A stretch of 6,291 nucleotides of DNA from JAHJDO01 sp030671985 [NCBI: bacterium] (GTDB taxonomy: Bacteria > JAHJDO01): NCBI GenBank assembly GCA_030671985.1, contig DAOVHI010000085.1, positions 1 to 6,291 on the forward strand, in the 5' to 3' direction. The notes under the pieces are model-generated. The model searched no databases. It was not told the DNA's origin and was given only the letters and a program-made list of their open reading frames with translations. Numbering within the stretch: the first letter of the stretch is position 1; each line of letters opens with the position of its first letter. A program made the position numbers and the translations under genes. Shown here in pieces: positions 1 through 6,007 of this stretch.

Positions 1-368
1 ATAAAGATAATTATGAGAAACGAGAGACATACCCCTGCAATCTGTTTAAGCCGATTGAGACGTGATTTCCCCAAAAACAGGTTCAGAGCGCTTATGTATT
101 CTGATTGTTCTTTTGTGACTTTTTCTCCTTTTCTTATTATGTTCTCTCCTTTAGATATCATTTTATATTGCGGAGAAGCATCCTTCTCTTTCTTATCTAC
201 GACGGAGAAGTCACACGGAGAAAAAATATCATATTTTGCAATGTCCGATTCTTTAATATCTATTCTATGCACTTTAATAGCGGGAATTAATGAGCCTACA
301 AGCGTAAAGTACACGACTATTCCAAGCAACCAGCGATACAATAACTTCTTTTTCTTCATATTCTTCAT
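1..368 (-). CDS. HDIG-domain 7TM membrane protein (PgpH/YqfF-like), N-terminal part only
   Basis: The minus-strand frame is open from an ATG at 368 to the window edge, giving 122 residues that start MKNMKKKKLLYRW. A basic N-terminus is followed by a membrane helix (about residues 11-29), an extracytoplasmic stretch with IFSPCDFSVVDKKE (48-61) and KGENIIRKGEKVTKEQ (73-88), then the start of a second membrane helix (IAGVCLSFLIIIF). The order TM, 'D-I-x-x-P-x-D-F' segment, 'GE-I-x-x-GE-x-V-T' segment, TM is that of the 7TM-HD family, which in PgpH hydrolyses cyclic-di-AMP in the cytoplasm. The catalytic HD domain would lie beyond the window, so activity cannot be confirmed. The extracytoplasmic part is about 80 residues, much shorter than the usual 200 or more. 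The ATG overlaps the aspS stop (ATGA), suggesting translational coupling; a second in-frame ATG at 359 is possible. The family call is fairly sure, the function only by analogy. Confidence 0.68.
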   Translation of the reverse strand, partial: MKNMKKKKLLYRWLLGIVVYFTLVGSLIPAIKVHRIDIKESDIAKYDIFSPCDFSVVDKKEKDASPQYKMISKGENIIRKGEKVTKEQSEYISALNLFLGKSRLNRLKQIAGVCLSFLIIIF

Positions 369-2149
369 GGGATTTTATTTATCATTTTAATGTGTAATTC
401 CTTCAACTGATTTTCAGCCACCTTTGACGGAGAACCATCCATGAGAGAAGTGGCCTTTTGAGTTTTAGGAAACGCAATCACATCTCTAAGTGATTTGCTT
501 CCAGTCATAAGCATTATAAGCCTATCCAGTCCGGGAGCAATACCCCCATGCGGCGGAACTCCATAATCAAACGCCTCAAGCAAATGACCAAATCTTTTTT
601 TTGCCTCTTCCCTATCAATTCCCAAAAGCTCAAAAACTTTTTCCTGTATCTCTCTGGAATGAATTCTTATACTGCCGCTGCATATTTCTATTCCATTTAG
701 CACTAAATCATAGGATCTAGACATTATTTTCTCAGGAGCAGTATCAAATAAAGGAATATCTTCTTCCCTTGGCGCTGTAAACGGATGATGCTCCGACTGA
801 TATCTTTCCTCTTCTTTATTCCATTTCAATAACGGATAATCCGTTACCCAGACAAATTTAAACTTGTTTTCGTCCATAAGACCCATCTTTTTCCCAAGAT
901 AGTTTCTCGCTTCTTTTAACGAATTAGCAACAATCTCCGGAGTATCGCCAACAAATACAAGTAGATCTCCTGTTTCCGCATGCATTTTCTTTACAAGTAA
1001 ATTAATTTCATCTTCTTTAAAAAACTTAATTATAGGCGACTTCATCCCCTCAGCAGAAACTTTTATCCATGCCATTCCCTTCGCACCGCCCGTAGCCGCA
1101 ATTGAAGTAAGATTTTCCATTTCTTTTAAAGAGAATTGAGCCCCGTTTTTAATGTTTATTGCTTTTATTTGTCCGCCACTCTCAAGAACCTTTTTAAACA
1201 CGTTAAATGAGGTGTTTTTAAAAACATCTCCAAGATTTATAAACTCAAGTCCAAACCGGATGTCTGGTTTATCAGTTCCATATATGTCCATCGCATCTTT
1301 ATAGGTAAATCTCTTGAAAGGTGTTTTTGTTTTTATATCCAGAACTTTGCTGAAAATACGCGACACCAGCCCCTCCGTTAGTTTATAGATATCTTCTTCA
1401 TCCACAAACGACATCTCTATATCTATTTGAGTAAATTCAGGCTGTCTGTCAGCCCGAAGATCTTCATCTCTAAAGCATTTAGCGATCTGAAAATATTTAT
1501 CCACACCGGAAACCATCAGAATCTGTTTGAATACCTGCGGAGATTGAGGTAAAGCGAAAAAATTGCCCGGATGAACGCGGCTTGGAACAAGATAATCTCT
1601 TGCTCCCTCAGGAGTGCTTTTTGTAAGTATAGGTGTTTCTATCTCTATAAATTTCTCTTTTGACAGGTAATCTCTTGTTGCCTTATATACCTCATGTCTT
1701 ATGATTAAATTTTTCAACATAGATGGACGACGCAGATCAAGATATCTGTATTTTAACCTTATATCCTCTGCTGTGTCTATGTTATCTGCAATTTCAAATG
1801 GCAGAGCCTTTGATTTTGAAAATACCTTTATCTCTTCTGCGAATATTTCTATTTCTCCAGTTGGAATACCAAGATTGATCGTATCGGAAGTTCGGTTCTT
1901 CACTTCTCCGCTTACCGCAATAACCCATTCGTTTCTTATACTGCTTGCTGTCTTATGTGTCTCTGCATTAACATCGGGGTTGCATATGATCTGTACAATC
2001 CCCTCTCTATCCGCAAGATCAATAAACAGCACGCCTCCATGGTCGCGTAATTTTCTCGCCCATCCCATTACAACAACACGCTGCCCAACATCTTTCTTGC
2101 TCACATGTCCGCACATGTGTGTCCTTTTCCACTGCCCAGTTTGTGTCAT
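365..2149 (-). CDS. aspS: Aspartyl-tRNA synthetase, bacterial type
   Basis: A complete 594-residue class IIb synthetase that charges tRNA with aspartate in the cytoplasm. The N-terminal anticodon-binding OB fold covers about residues 1-110 (MGWARKLRDHGGVLFIDL). The catalytic core follows, with YRYLDLRRP (135-142), TPEGARDYLVPSR (179-191), ALPQSPQVFKQ (199-209), motif 2 FRDEDLRADRQPEFTQID (226-243) and motif 3 GIAPGLDRLIMLM (536-548). Between motifs 2 and 3 is the bacterial GAD insertion (about 300-420). Length and motif order are normal and the gene looks intact. The start at 2149 is supported by AGGGGG six bases upstream. Residue His37 in RDHGG matches the His that is typical of non-discriminating enzymes (as in Pseudomonas), which also make Asp-tRNA(Asn) for GatCAB; this is inference. 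It overlaps the following HDIG gene by 4 bases. Confidence 0.98.
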   Translation of the reverse strand: MTQTGQWKRTHMCGHVSKKDVGQRVVVMGWARKLRDHGGVLFIDLADREGIVQIICNPDVNAETHKTASSIRNEWVIAVSGEVKNRTSDTINLGIPTGEIEIFAEEIKVFSKSKALPFEIADNIDTAEDIRLKYRYLDLRRPSMLKNLIIRHEVYKATRDYLSKEKFIEIETPILTKSTPEGARDYLVPSRVHPGNFFALPQSPQVFKQILMVSGVDKYFQIAKCFRDEDLRADRQPEFTQIDIEMSFVDEEDIYKLTEGLVSRIFSKVLDIKTKTPFKRFTYKDAMDIYGTDKPDIRFGLEFINLGDVFKNTSFNVFKKVLESGGQIKAINIKNGAQFSLKEMENLTSIAATGGAKGMAWIKVSAEGMKSPIIKFFKEDEINLLVKKMHAETGDLLVFVGDTPEIVANSLKEARNYLGKKMGLMDENKFKFVWVTDYPLLKWNKEEERYQSEHHPFTAPREEDIPLFDTAPEKIMSRSYDLVLNGIEICSGSIRIHSREIQEKVFELLGIDREEAKKRFGHLLEAFDYGVPPHGGIAPGLDRLIMLMTGSKSLRDVIAFPKTQKATSLMDGSPSKVAENQLKELHIKMINKIP

Positions 2150-2153
2150 TTAC

Positions 2154-2200
2154 ATCCCCCTGAATCCCCCTTCAAAGGGGGAATTTTGTTTTTTTATCTT
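2154..2200. repeat. C-rich dispersed-type repeat with palindrome and T-tract
   Basis: Two copies of ATCCCCCT (2154-2161 and 2164-2171) lead into the palindrome CCCCCTTCAAAGGGGG (2166-2181). On the plus strand this can fold as a 7-bp stem TCCCCCT/AGGGGGA with a TCAA loop, followed by ATTTTGTTTTTTT, so it has the form of a plus-strand intrinsic terminator. No plus-strand gene feeds into it, apart from possible transcription antisense to aspS. The 'AATCCCCCTT...AAGGGGG' wording is familiar from dispersed intergenic repeats in many environmental genomes; that dispersal is recalled, not shown here. It forms the leader of aspS on the minus strand. Confidence 0.6.
2156..2161 (-). promoter_or_regulatory. 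Ribosome binding site of aspS, inside a repeat
   Basis: On the minus strand AGGGGG ends six bases before the aspS ATG at 2149, a good Shine-Dalgarno position. The G-run belongs to the repeated ATCCCCCT block described next, so the repeat supplies the ribosome binding site. The upstream C-run at 2177-2181 (minus strand) could in principle pair with it. Confidence 0.6.
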
Positions 2201-2212
2201 AACATATCTCTT

Positions 2213-2265
2213 CTGTCATTGCGAACGAAGTGAAGCAATCTTGGTTGTCATTCTGTGGCTCAACC
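2213..2265. repeat. REP-like dispersed repeat (TCATTGCGA...GAAGCAATC type)
   Basis: The plus strand reads TGTCATTGCGAACGAAGTG and then AAGCAATCTTGG, with terminal inverted ATTGC/GCAAT (2218-2222 and 2235-2239) and a direct repeat TGTCATT at 2214-2220 and 2246-2252. This matches the general form of a widespread short palindromic repeat ('TCATTGCGAGCGAAGCGAAGCAATC') that occurs in many copies in numerous bacterial genomes. The copy number in this genome cannot be seen from one window. It overlaps the 3' end of the YhcG-family gene and encodes its last residues, including the stop codon. Confidence 0.65.
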
Positions 2266-3247
2266 CACTTCCAATTTCTTCTTCACTTGGCAATTTAGTC
2301 TTATATTCCGCTACGAAGATATTATTTTTCAAGCCACCTAAGGCATAGTGTGCTTCTTCCTTGCCCTTATATTCACAGATAATCAAGCCTACAGGTGACT
2401 TTTCCCATAGATACATCTTGTTTTCTCGGTAGTAGTTAAGGTATTTATTCATCTGCCCAACATATTCGCTTTTGAATTTACCTATCTTTAAATCCACTAA
2501 GATAATACAAGGGATGCCTCGATAATAAAACTCAAGATCGACTGTATGAATCTCTTGGTCAATGATAATCTTACGCTGGCGGCCTGTAAGAGAGAAATCA
2601 GGCCCAAACTCCAGTAGTAATCTTTCTACATTAGCCAACAATCCTTCTTCTAATTGTCTTTCACTATGACCATTCCGAAGCTGGAGGAAATCAAAATTAT
2701 AGGTGTCCTTAAAGACTTGCTCAGGAAGAATAGGGGTTAAGGGGAAAGAAATAGTTGTGGTAATCTCTTTCTCTTTTAGAGTTCGCTTATAAAGATTTTC
2801 TGCAAGATTCTTTTTTAATTGTCGAACGCTCCAACTGCTTTGAATAGTCTGAAGCTCATAGAACCGACGCTCTTTCCCATCGCTAATTGTAATTAGAACA
2901 GTGTAGTGAGTCCAACTTAATTGTGACATCAGTGATGTCACAATTGGATAGGTCTTATAAAATTGCAACATCCGATAGATGTCTCTTTTCTGAAACCCTA
3001 AATCAGTGGATAATCTTTCAATGGCATTTTCTCCATAATCAGCCCTTTCTTTATGTTCCAACTCACCTCTTGCAATCCGCTCACCTACTTGCCAATATGT
3101 TTGAACTCGAAGATTATCAACTGCCTTGTAAGCCTGATAAGTAGCTTTCTCAAGCAGACTCCGAATATCTCTTAAAATCTCATTGTAACCCTCTATCGTT
3201 TCCGTGTTAAATTTTTTGTCATTTGAATTTTGAATTTTTTTCGTCAT
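2216..3247 (-). CDS. YhcG/DUF1016-family PD-(D/E)xK nuclease
   Basis: About 343 residues from the ATG at 3247. An in-frame TTG at 3262 would add five residues but overlaps the upstream gene, so the ATG is preferred. The N-terminal DUF1016 domain (about 20-155) shows YWQVGERIARGE, YGENAIERLSTDLGF, FQKRDIYRMLQFY and the signature LSWTHY, then WSVRQLKKNLAENLYKR. The C-terminal nuclease domain (about 180-325) has NFDFLQL, FGPDFSLTGRQ, VDLEFYYRGIPC and VDLKIGKF, giving likely metal-binding Asp237 and the catalytic Asp252-x-Lys254 pair, then YVGQMNKYLNYY. The family is predicted to cleave DNA; members often sit near restriction or defence genes and the cellular role is unsettled. It follows the HEPN-like gene by 5 bases, so the two are probably co-transcribed. 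After the usual LPSEEE ending, the last 15-18 residues come from a dispersed repeat. Confidence 0.92.
   Translation of the reverse strand: MTKKIQNSNDKKFNTETIEGYNEILRDIRSLLEKATYQAYKAVDNLRVQTYWQVGERIARGELEHKERADYGENAIERLSTDLGFQKRDIYRMLQFYKTYPIVTSLMSQLSWTHYTVLITISDGKERRFYELQTIQSSWSVRQLKKNLAENLYKRTLKEKEITTTISFPLTPILPEQVFKDTYNFDFLQLRNGHSERQLEEGLLANVERLLLEFGPDFSLTGRQRKIIIDQEIHTVDLEFYYRGIPCIILVDLKIGKFKSEYVGQMNKYLNYYRENKMYLWEKSPVGLIICEYKGKEEAHYALGGLKNNIFVAEYKTKLPSEEEIGSGLSHRMTTKIASLRSQ
2919..2945. repeat. Perfect 13-bp inverted repeat with 1-nt spacer, inside the nuclease gene
   Basis: AATTGTGACATCA (2919-2931) and TGATGTCACAATT (2933-2945) are exact reverse complements around one G. It lies in the codons for the segment IVTSLMSQLSW of the YhcG-family protein. 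The reading frame is intact and the residues fit the family, so it is not an obvious insertion. It resembles a dyad operator, but the TGTGA/TCACA half-sites are 11 bases apart, not the 6 of a CRP site. Confidence 0.6.
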
Positions 3248-3252
3248 TTTAC

Positions 3253-3280
3253 TTAAAAACAAGGTGCATCTCCAGATGCA
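3253..3280 (-). terminator. Possible weak terminator or attenuator at the end of the HEPN-like gene
   Basis: On the minus strand TGCATC-TGGA-GATGCA (3280-3265) forms a 6-bp stem with a 4-base loop, followed by CCTTGTTTTT, within the last codons of the HEPN-like gene and just before the nuclease gene. Stem and T-run are modest and separated by about four bases, so it may only reduce read-through into the nuclease gene, or do nothing. Confidence 0.25.
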
Positions 3281-3777
3281 GTTGACAAATTCTCGTTCTT
3301 AATATCATTAGGCATTACAAATATTGATGCCAAAGGATAACTTTCTGAAGCAGTTATTAATTCTGGTTCTTTTAAAAATTTATTTAAAACACGCTCTGAA
3401 AACTTCCATGGATCCAAACAGATAAAATCTTCATTATTATTGAGTTTTTTAAATTCCGGAATAGCAGAGAATGAGGAGCTAAACATGTATTTTGTTTTGC
3501 CTTTTTTCGGCATGCTTTGATGCATAAATCCGTTTCTAAGCATTTCCCAAAAGATGCATCTTTGCTTATCGTTCATCTTTAAATCTTTTGATATTTCTTT
3601 TTTTACCGATTCTTTATCAGAACATTTGCCGGCTAGCTTTAATTTTCCAATTATATATCTTTCATATAAAGGAATTGCAACCATAAATGCAGCAAACCCT
3701 CCATCTCCTTCAGGTAAATCTTTTAGTTTATTGATAGGATTAACAAACCAACGATTAAAATATTCGATTGAATTCAT
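3253..3777 (-). CDS. Small helical protein with a HEPN-type RNxxxH motif, function unknown
   Basis: 174 residues, no signal peptide or membrane segment. Predicted mostly helical: helix 1 around IEYFNRWFVNPINKLKDL (4-21), a conserved-looking LPEGDGGFAAFM, helix 2 PLYERYIIGKLKL (36-48), helix 3 DKESVKKEISKDL (54-66), helix 4 KQRCIFWEMLRNGFMHQ (71-87), and a C-terminal helix DPWKFSERVLNKFLKE (122-137). Arg81-Asn-x3-His86 (RNGFMH) fits the Rx4-6H catalytic motif of HEPN ribonucleases, with the expected polar residue after Arg. The protein resembles a family of uncharacterised bacterial proteins with RWF-x-PI and GDGGFAA motifs, as I recall it. The start at 3777 has a good ribosome binding site (AGAAAGG, 3790-3784, six bases upstream). 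The nuclease gene begins 5 bases after its stop. The HEPN assignment is inference; a non-catalytic helical protein is also possible. Confidence 0.75.
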   Translation of the reverse strand: MNSIEYFNRWFVNPINKLKDLPEGDGGFAAFMVAIPLYERYIIGKLKLAGKCSDKESVKKEISKDLKMNDKQRCIFWEMLRNGFMHQSMPKKGKTKYMFSSSFSAIPEFKKLNNNEDFICLDPWKFSERVLNKFLKEPELITASESYPLASIFVMPNDIKNENLSTASGDAPCF

Positions 3778-3829
3778 TACTTACCTTTCTTGCTTTGTTT
3801 TAAGTTTCGCTCATTTTTTAATTTCAGAT

Positions 3830-4336
3830 TCAACTTTGCTTTGGGAGGTCTCTTCTACAATATCTGCAAACGATTGCCTCTTTCTTTATCTCTTCAGCAC
3901 AAAATGGGCATTTCTTTATTTGTTTTATCTCTGTAATACAGTGATATGCTAAAACTTTTTTCTCTTGAATCCATCCGCGTAGAGTCTCTGTATCAACTGG
4001 TCCGTAAATATTACCATTTGGTTTTTTAATTTTCCATTTTTTGTCTTCATTATCTATAGCTCGCTGCCCTTTATCAAATAAATCCCTGAAGAAAGGATTG
4101 GAAATCGCATCATCTACAGTAGTCTCTGCTTCAGAAGTCCTTACTATGTTGGTGTTGCCGCATTTTGGGCAACATAATTGTCCTGCCTTGCTATCACGCC
4201 AAATAATATAAATTATTCCAGGAATAACAAAACATATTAATAATATTATTGAAATTAAACAACCAGCTCCATCCCAGCTAACTCTCTTGGTTATTCCTGC
4301 ATATCCGCAATTTGGGCATTTTATATATTGAGCCAT
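3830..4336 (-). CDS. Membrane-anchored zinc-ribbon protein with GYF-like domain
   Basis: 168 residues. The N-terminal half has CPNCG (7-11) and CCPKCG (55-60) flanking a hydrophobic helix GCLISIILLICFVIPGIIYI (about 25-44). This split zinc ribbon around a membrane segment is the layout of LITAF-like domains. Next comes an acidic linker, then WKIKKPNGNIYGPVDTETL and GWIQEKKVLA (101-130), which fits the bacterial GYF_2/DUF4339 pattern ('GP...L..wi'). The C-terminus is a second short zinc ribbon CPFCAEEIKKEAIVCRYC (143-160), a common tail in bacterial membrane proteins. No enzymatic residues are visible; an adaptor or scaffold role at the inner membrane is the most that can be inferred. The gene starts 27 bases after the TPR gene and ends 52 bases before the HEPN-like gene, so it is probably in the same transcript. 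Confidence 0.82.
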   Translation of the reverse strand: MAQYIKCPNCGYAGITKRVSWDGAGCLISIILLICFVIPGIIYIIWRDSKAGQLCCPKCGNTNIVRTSEAETTVDDAISNPFFRDLFDKGQRAIDNEDKKWKIKKPNGNIYGPVDTETLRGWIQEKKVLAYHCITEIKQIKKCPFCAEEIKKEAIVCRYCRRDLPKQS

Positions 4337-4363
4337 AAGAATCCCATTCCATTATCTGGTCTT

Positions 4364-6007
4364 TCAAAAATTTTCTAACGCTTTATGCTTTTCCGAATCT
4401 TCATGCTTTTTTTCTTGTGCTTCTTTTGCTTTCTCAAGTTTATTATCAATAATAAGAACAGATATTCCATATTCAAAATCCGAGGAACTTAGCGCAATAT
4501 ATCTCTTAGTATCTTTGTCTTCCCATCCATAAATAAAGACATAGTAATTGTCTTTAAAATCAAACAAGTTTATTTTTTTTCTGGGATATTCTGATTTAAT
4601 ATGTGTTTCACTGGATTTTCCCTTTAGAGTGTTACCTAAAAGATTCCATGCTTCTTTATTTAACTCATGCATTTTCCCCAAAATTATTGATTCATGATGA
4701 TATGTAGGTTCTCCGAATTTCTTTTTGAATACATCATAAAAGAAATCTAATTCTTCTTGAACTAGGGAATTTATATAATCAGCTGTTCTTTCAGGGGTTA
4801 CTAGTATAATTTTATATAACTTTCCGTCATGATAAGAAAAATGAACATCCACTGAGTGCGTTCCTATTGGGACAAACTTCATAGGATTATCGTAATTATT
4901 TTTGTTTTTCCAATATTTGTCTCTTAACCTAAAATTATCAAACCAAAGTTTTTTATTCATCGTAATAGTATTACTTACCTCTTCTTTTGTCATTCCTAGA
5001 TGTGCATTCTTAAACTTTCCAGACGGGTTCCACCCTTTTGCTATTAAATCTTTTTTACGCTGTTCTTCTATTTTTTTTGCTTTCTCCTTCTCTAAATTTT
5101 CTTCTGCTTTTTTAATCATTCTAGGAGCATATGTATTATTTGGATCTATCTTTAAAATTTGCATACATTTTGCTATAGCATCACCATATTTTTTAGCTGA
5201 ATATAAACTTTTCGCCATGCTCTTTATTTCAGCTATTCTGTTTTTTCTGACTTTTTCTCTAGCTTTTTCTTTTTCTGCTTTTTGTCTTATGTATTGACGA
5301 ATTTGTTCGGGTGTTACATTTGCTGGTGAAATACCGAACCAATCTGCTGTATTTTTCCTTACTGTTCTAATTCTCTCTTCCTCCAGCTTCCTAGTTTTTT
5401 CTTTTTCTGCTCTAGCCCTCTCTTCTCTCGCAATCAATTTTTGAGCAGATTTATTATCCGAATCTATCGCTAGAACCTCTCTGCATTTTGCTATAGCATC
5501 ATCACATTTCTTATTTAAATATAAAGTATTTGCTTCCGCTAATAATTCTGATATTTTTTTCTGCCTTTGCTTTTCCAAAGTTATCTGTTTCTCTGCCCAT
5601 TCTTTTGCTTTACGCTGTTCTTCCACTAATTTTGCCATTAATTTTTGAGCATCCTTGTTATCTTGGTCTATCATGAGAGCTTTTTTACACTGCACTATTG
5701 CATTTTTATATCTTTTATCTAAATATAAGGATTCTGCCTTTAATAACAAAGCTGTTATTCTCTTTTGAGGAATCTTATCCCAGAACCATCCATGGATTAT
5801 ACCCCATGAAATTTCAATTCCAGATGGTTGACTAAATGTCTTTTTTTTATTTCCATGGATAGGATAATATCCATTTTTCTCCATCTTCATATGTTTAATT
5901 AGTTCTTTTGCATCATCTGTATATACCTTTAACGGAGCATCTCCAATATAAGTATTTTTGACATATACTTTAGCAGAACGAGGATGTGAGATTATTAGGG
6001 TTTCCGG
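4364..6007 (-). CDS. PEGA-TPR protein with a BamE-like C-terminal region, 5' end missing
   Basis: The frame is open to 6007. The first ATG is at 5890 (508 residues), but the codons above it encode LIISHPRSAKVYVKNTYIGD and APLKVY, a good PEGA domain (surface-layer-type beta domain), which continues into MEKNGYYP. There is no ATG, GTG or TTG between 5891 and 6007 and no clear ribosome binding site at 5890, so the true N-terminus, probably with a signal or lipobox, is lost at the junction near 6000. Counting from the 5890 ATG: three TPR-like units (43-88, 112-154, 218-262) separated by Lys/Glu-rich coiled coil; an unusual insert DWFGISPANVTPEQIRQYIR (183-202); then a C-terminal region (285-480) with HLGMTKEEV (297-305) and VDVHFSYHDGKLYKIIL, reminiscent of BamE/SmpA-fold domains. 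Probably an envelope or periplasmic scaffold protein. First gene of the minus-strand cluster. Confidence 0.8.
   Translation of the reverse strand, partial: PETLIISHPRSAKVYVKNTYIGDAPLKVYTDDAKELIKHMKMEKNGYYPIHGNKKKTFSQPSGIEISWGIIHGWFWDKIPQKRITALLLKAESLYLDKRYKNAIVQCKKALMIDQDNKDAQKLMAKLVEEQRKAKEWAEKQITLEKQRQKKISELLAEANTLYLNKKCDDAIAKCREVLAIDSDNKSAQKLIAREERARAEKEKTRKLEEERIRTVRKNTADWFGISPANVTPEQIRQYIRQKAEKEKAREKVRKNRIAEIKSMAKSLYSAKKYGDAIAKCMQILKIDPNNTYAPRMIKKAEENLEKEKAKKIEEQRKKDLIAKGWNPSGKFKNAHLGMTKEEVSNTITMNKKLWFDNFRLRDKYWKNKNNYDNPMKFVPIGTHSVDVHFSYHDGKLYKIILVTPERTADYINSLVQEELDFFYDVFKKKFGEPTYHHESIILGKMHELNKEAWNLLGNTLKGKSSETHIKSEYPRKKINLFDFKDNYYVFIYGWEDKDTKRYIALSSSDFEYGISVLIIDNKLEKAKEAQEKKHEDSEKHKALENF
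5166..5501. repeat. Two exact 18-nt copies within the TPR coding region
   Basis: CATTTTGCTATAGCATCA occurs at 5166-5183 and 5484-5501, 318 bases (106 codons) apart, in the same frame. Both encode the DAIAKC core of a TPR unit. The third TPR unit (around 5694) is more diverged (NAIVQC). This points to internal duplication of TPR-plus-coiled-coil units. Confidence 0.7.

Noticed and set aside
13-390. 125-codon open frame on the plus strand.
   Set aside because: It is antisense to the HDIG-family gene, whose minus-strand translation has recognisable family segments.
2191-2219. Possible sigma-70-like promoter for aspS on the minus strand (ATGACA, 17 bases, TAAAAA).
   Set aside because: Only four of six bases match at the -10 and the surroundings are AT-rich repeat sequence, so it is not distinguishable from chance.
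2154-2265. CRISPR array, suggested by several short repeats close together.
   Set aside because: The repeats are of different types, with no regular spacing or unique spacers and no cas genes.
1701-2348. 215-codon plus-strand open frame.
   Set aside because: It is a shadow of aspS, the repeats and the 3' end of the nuclease gene; the translation has no domain character.
2922-2942. CRP/FNR-type binding site (TGTGA...TCACA).
   Set aside because: The half-sites are separated by 11 bases instead of 6, and the site lies deep inside a gene.
3803-3817. Mini-ORF of four codons (M-S-E-T) before the HEPN-like gene on the minus strand.
   Set aside because: Too short, no ribosome binding site, and nothing suggests a leader peptide.
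4902-5297. Phe/Leu-rich plus-strand open frame resembling a membrane protein.
   Set aside because: It is antisense to the Lys/Glu-rich coiled-coil part of the TPR protein; antisense of Lys/Glu codons yields Phe/Leu/Ser by itself.
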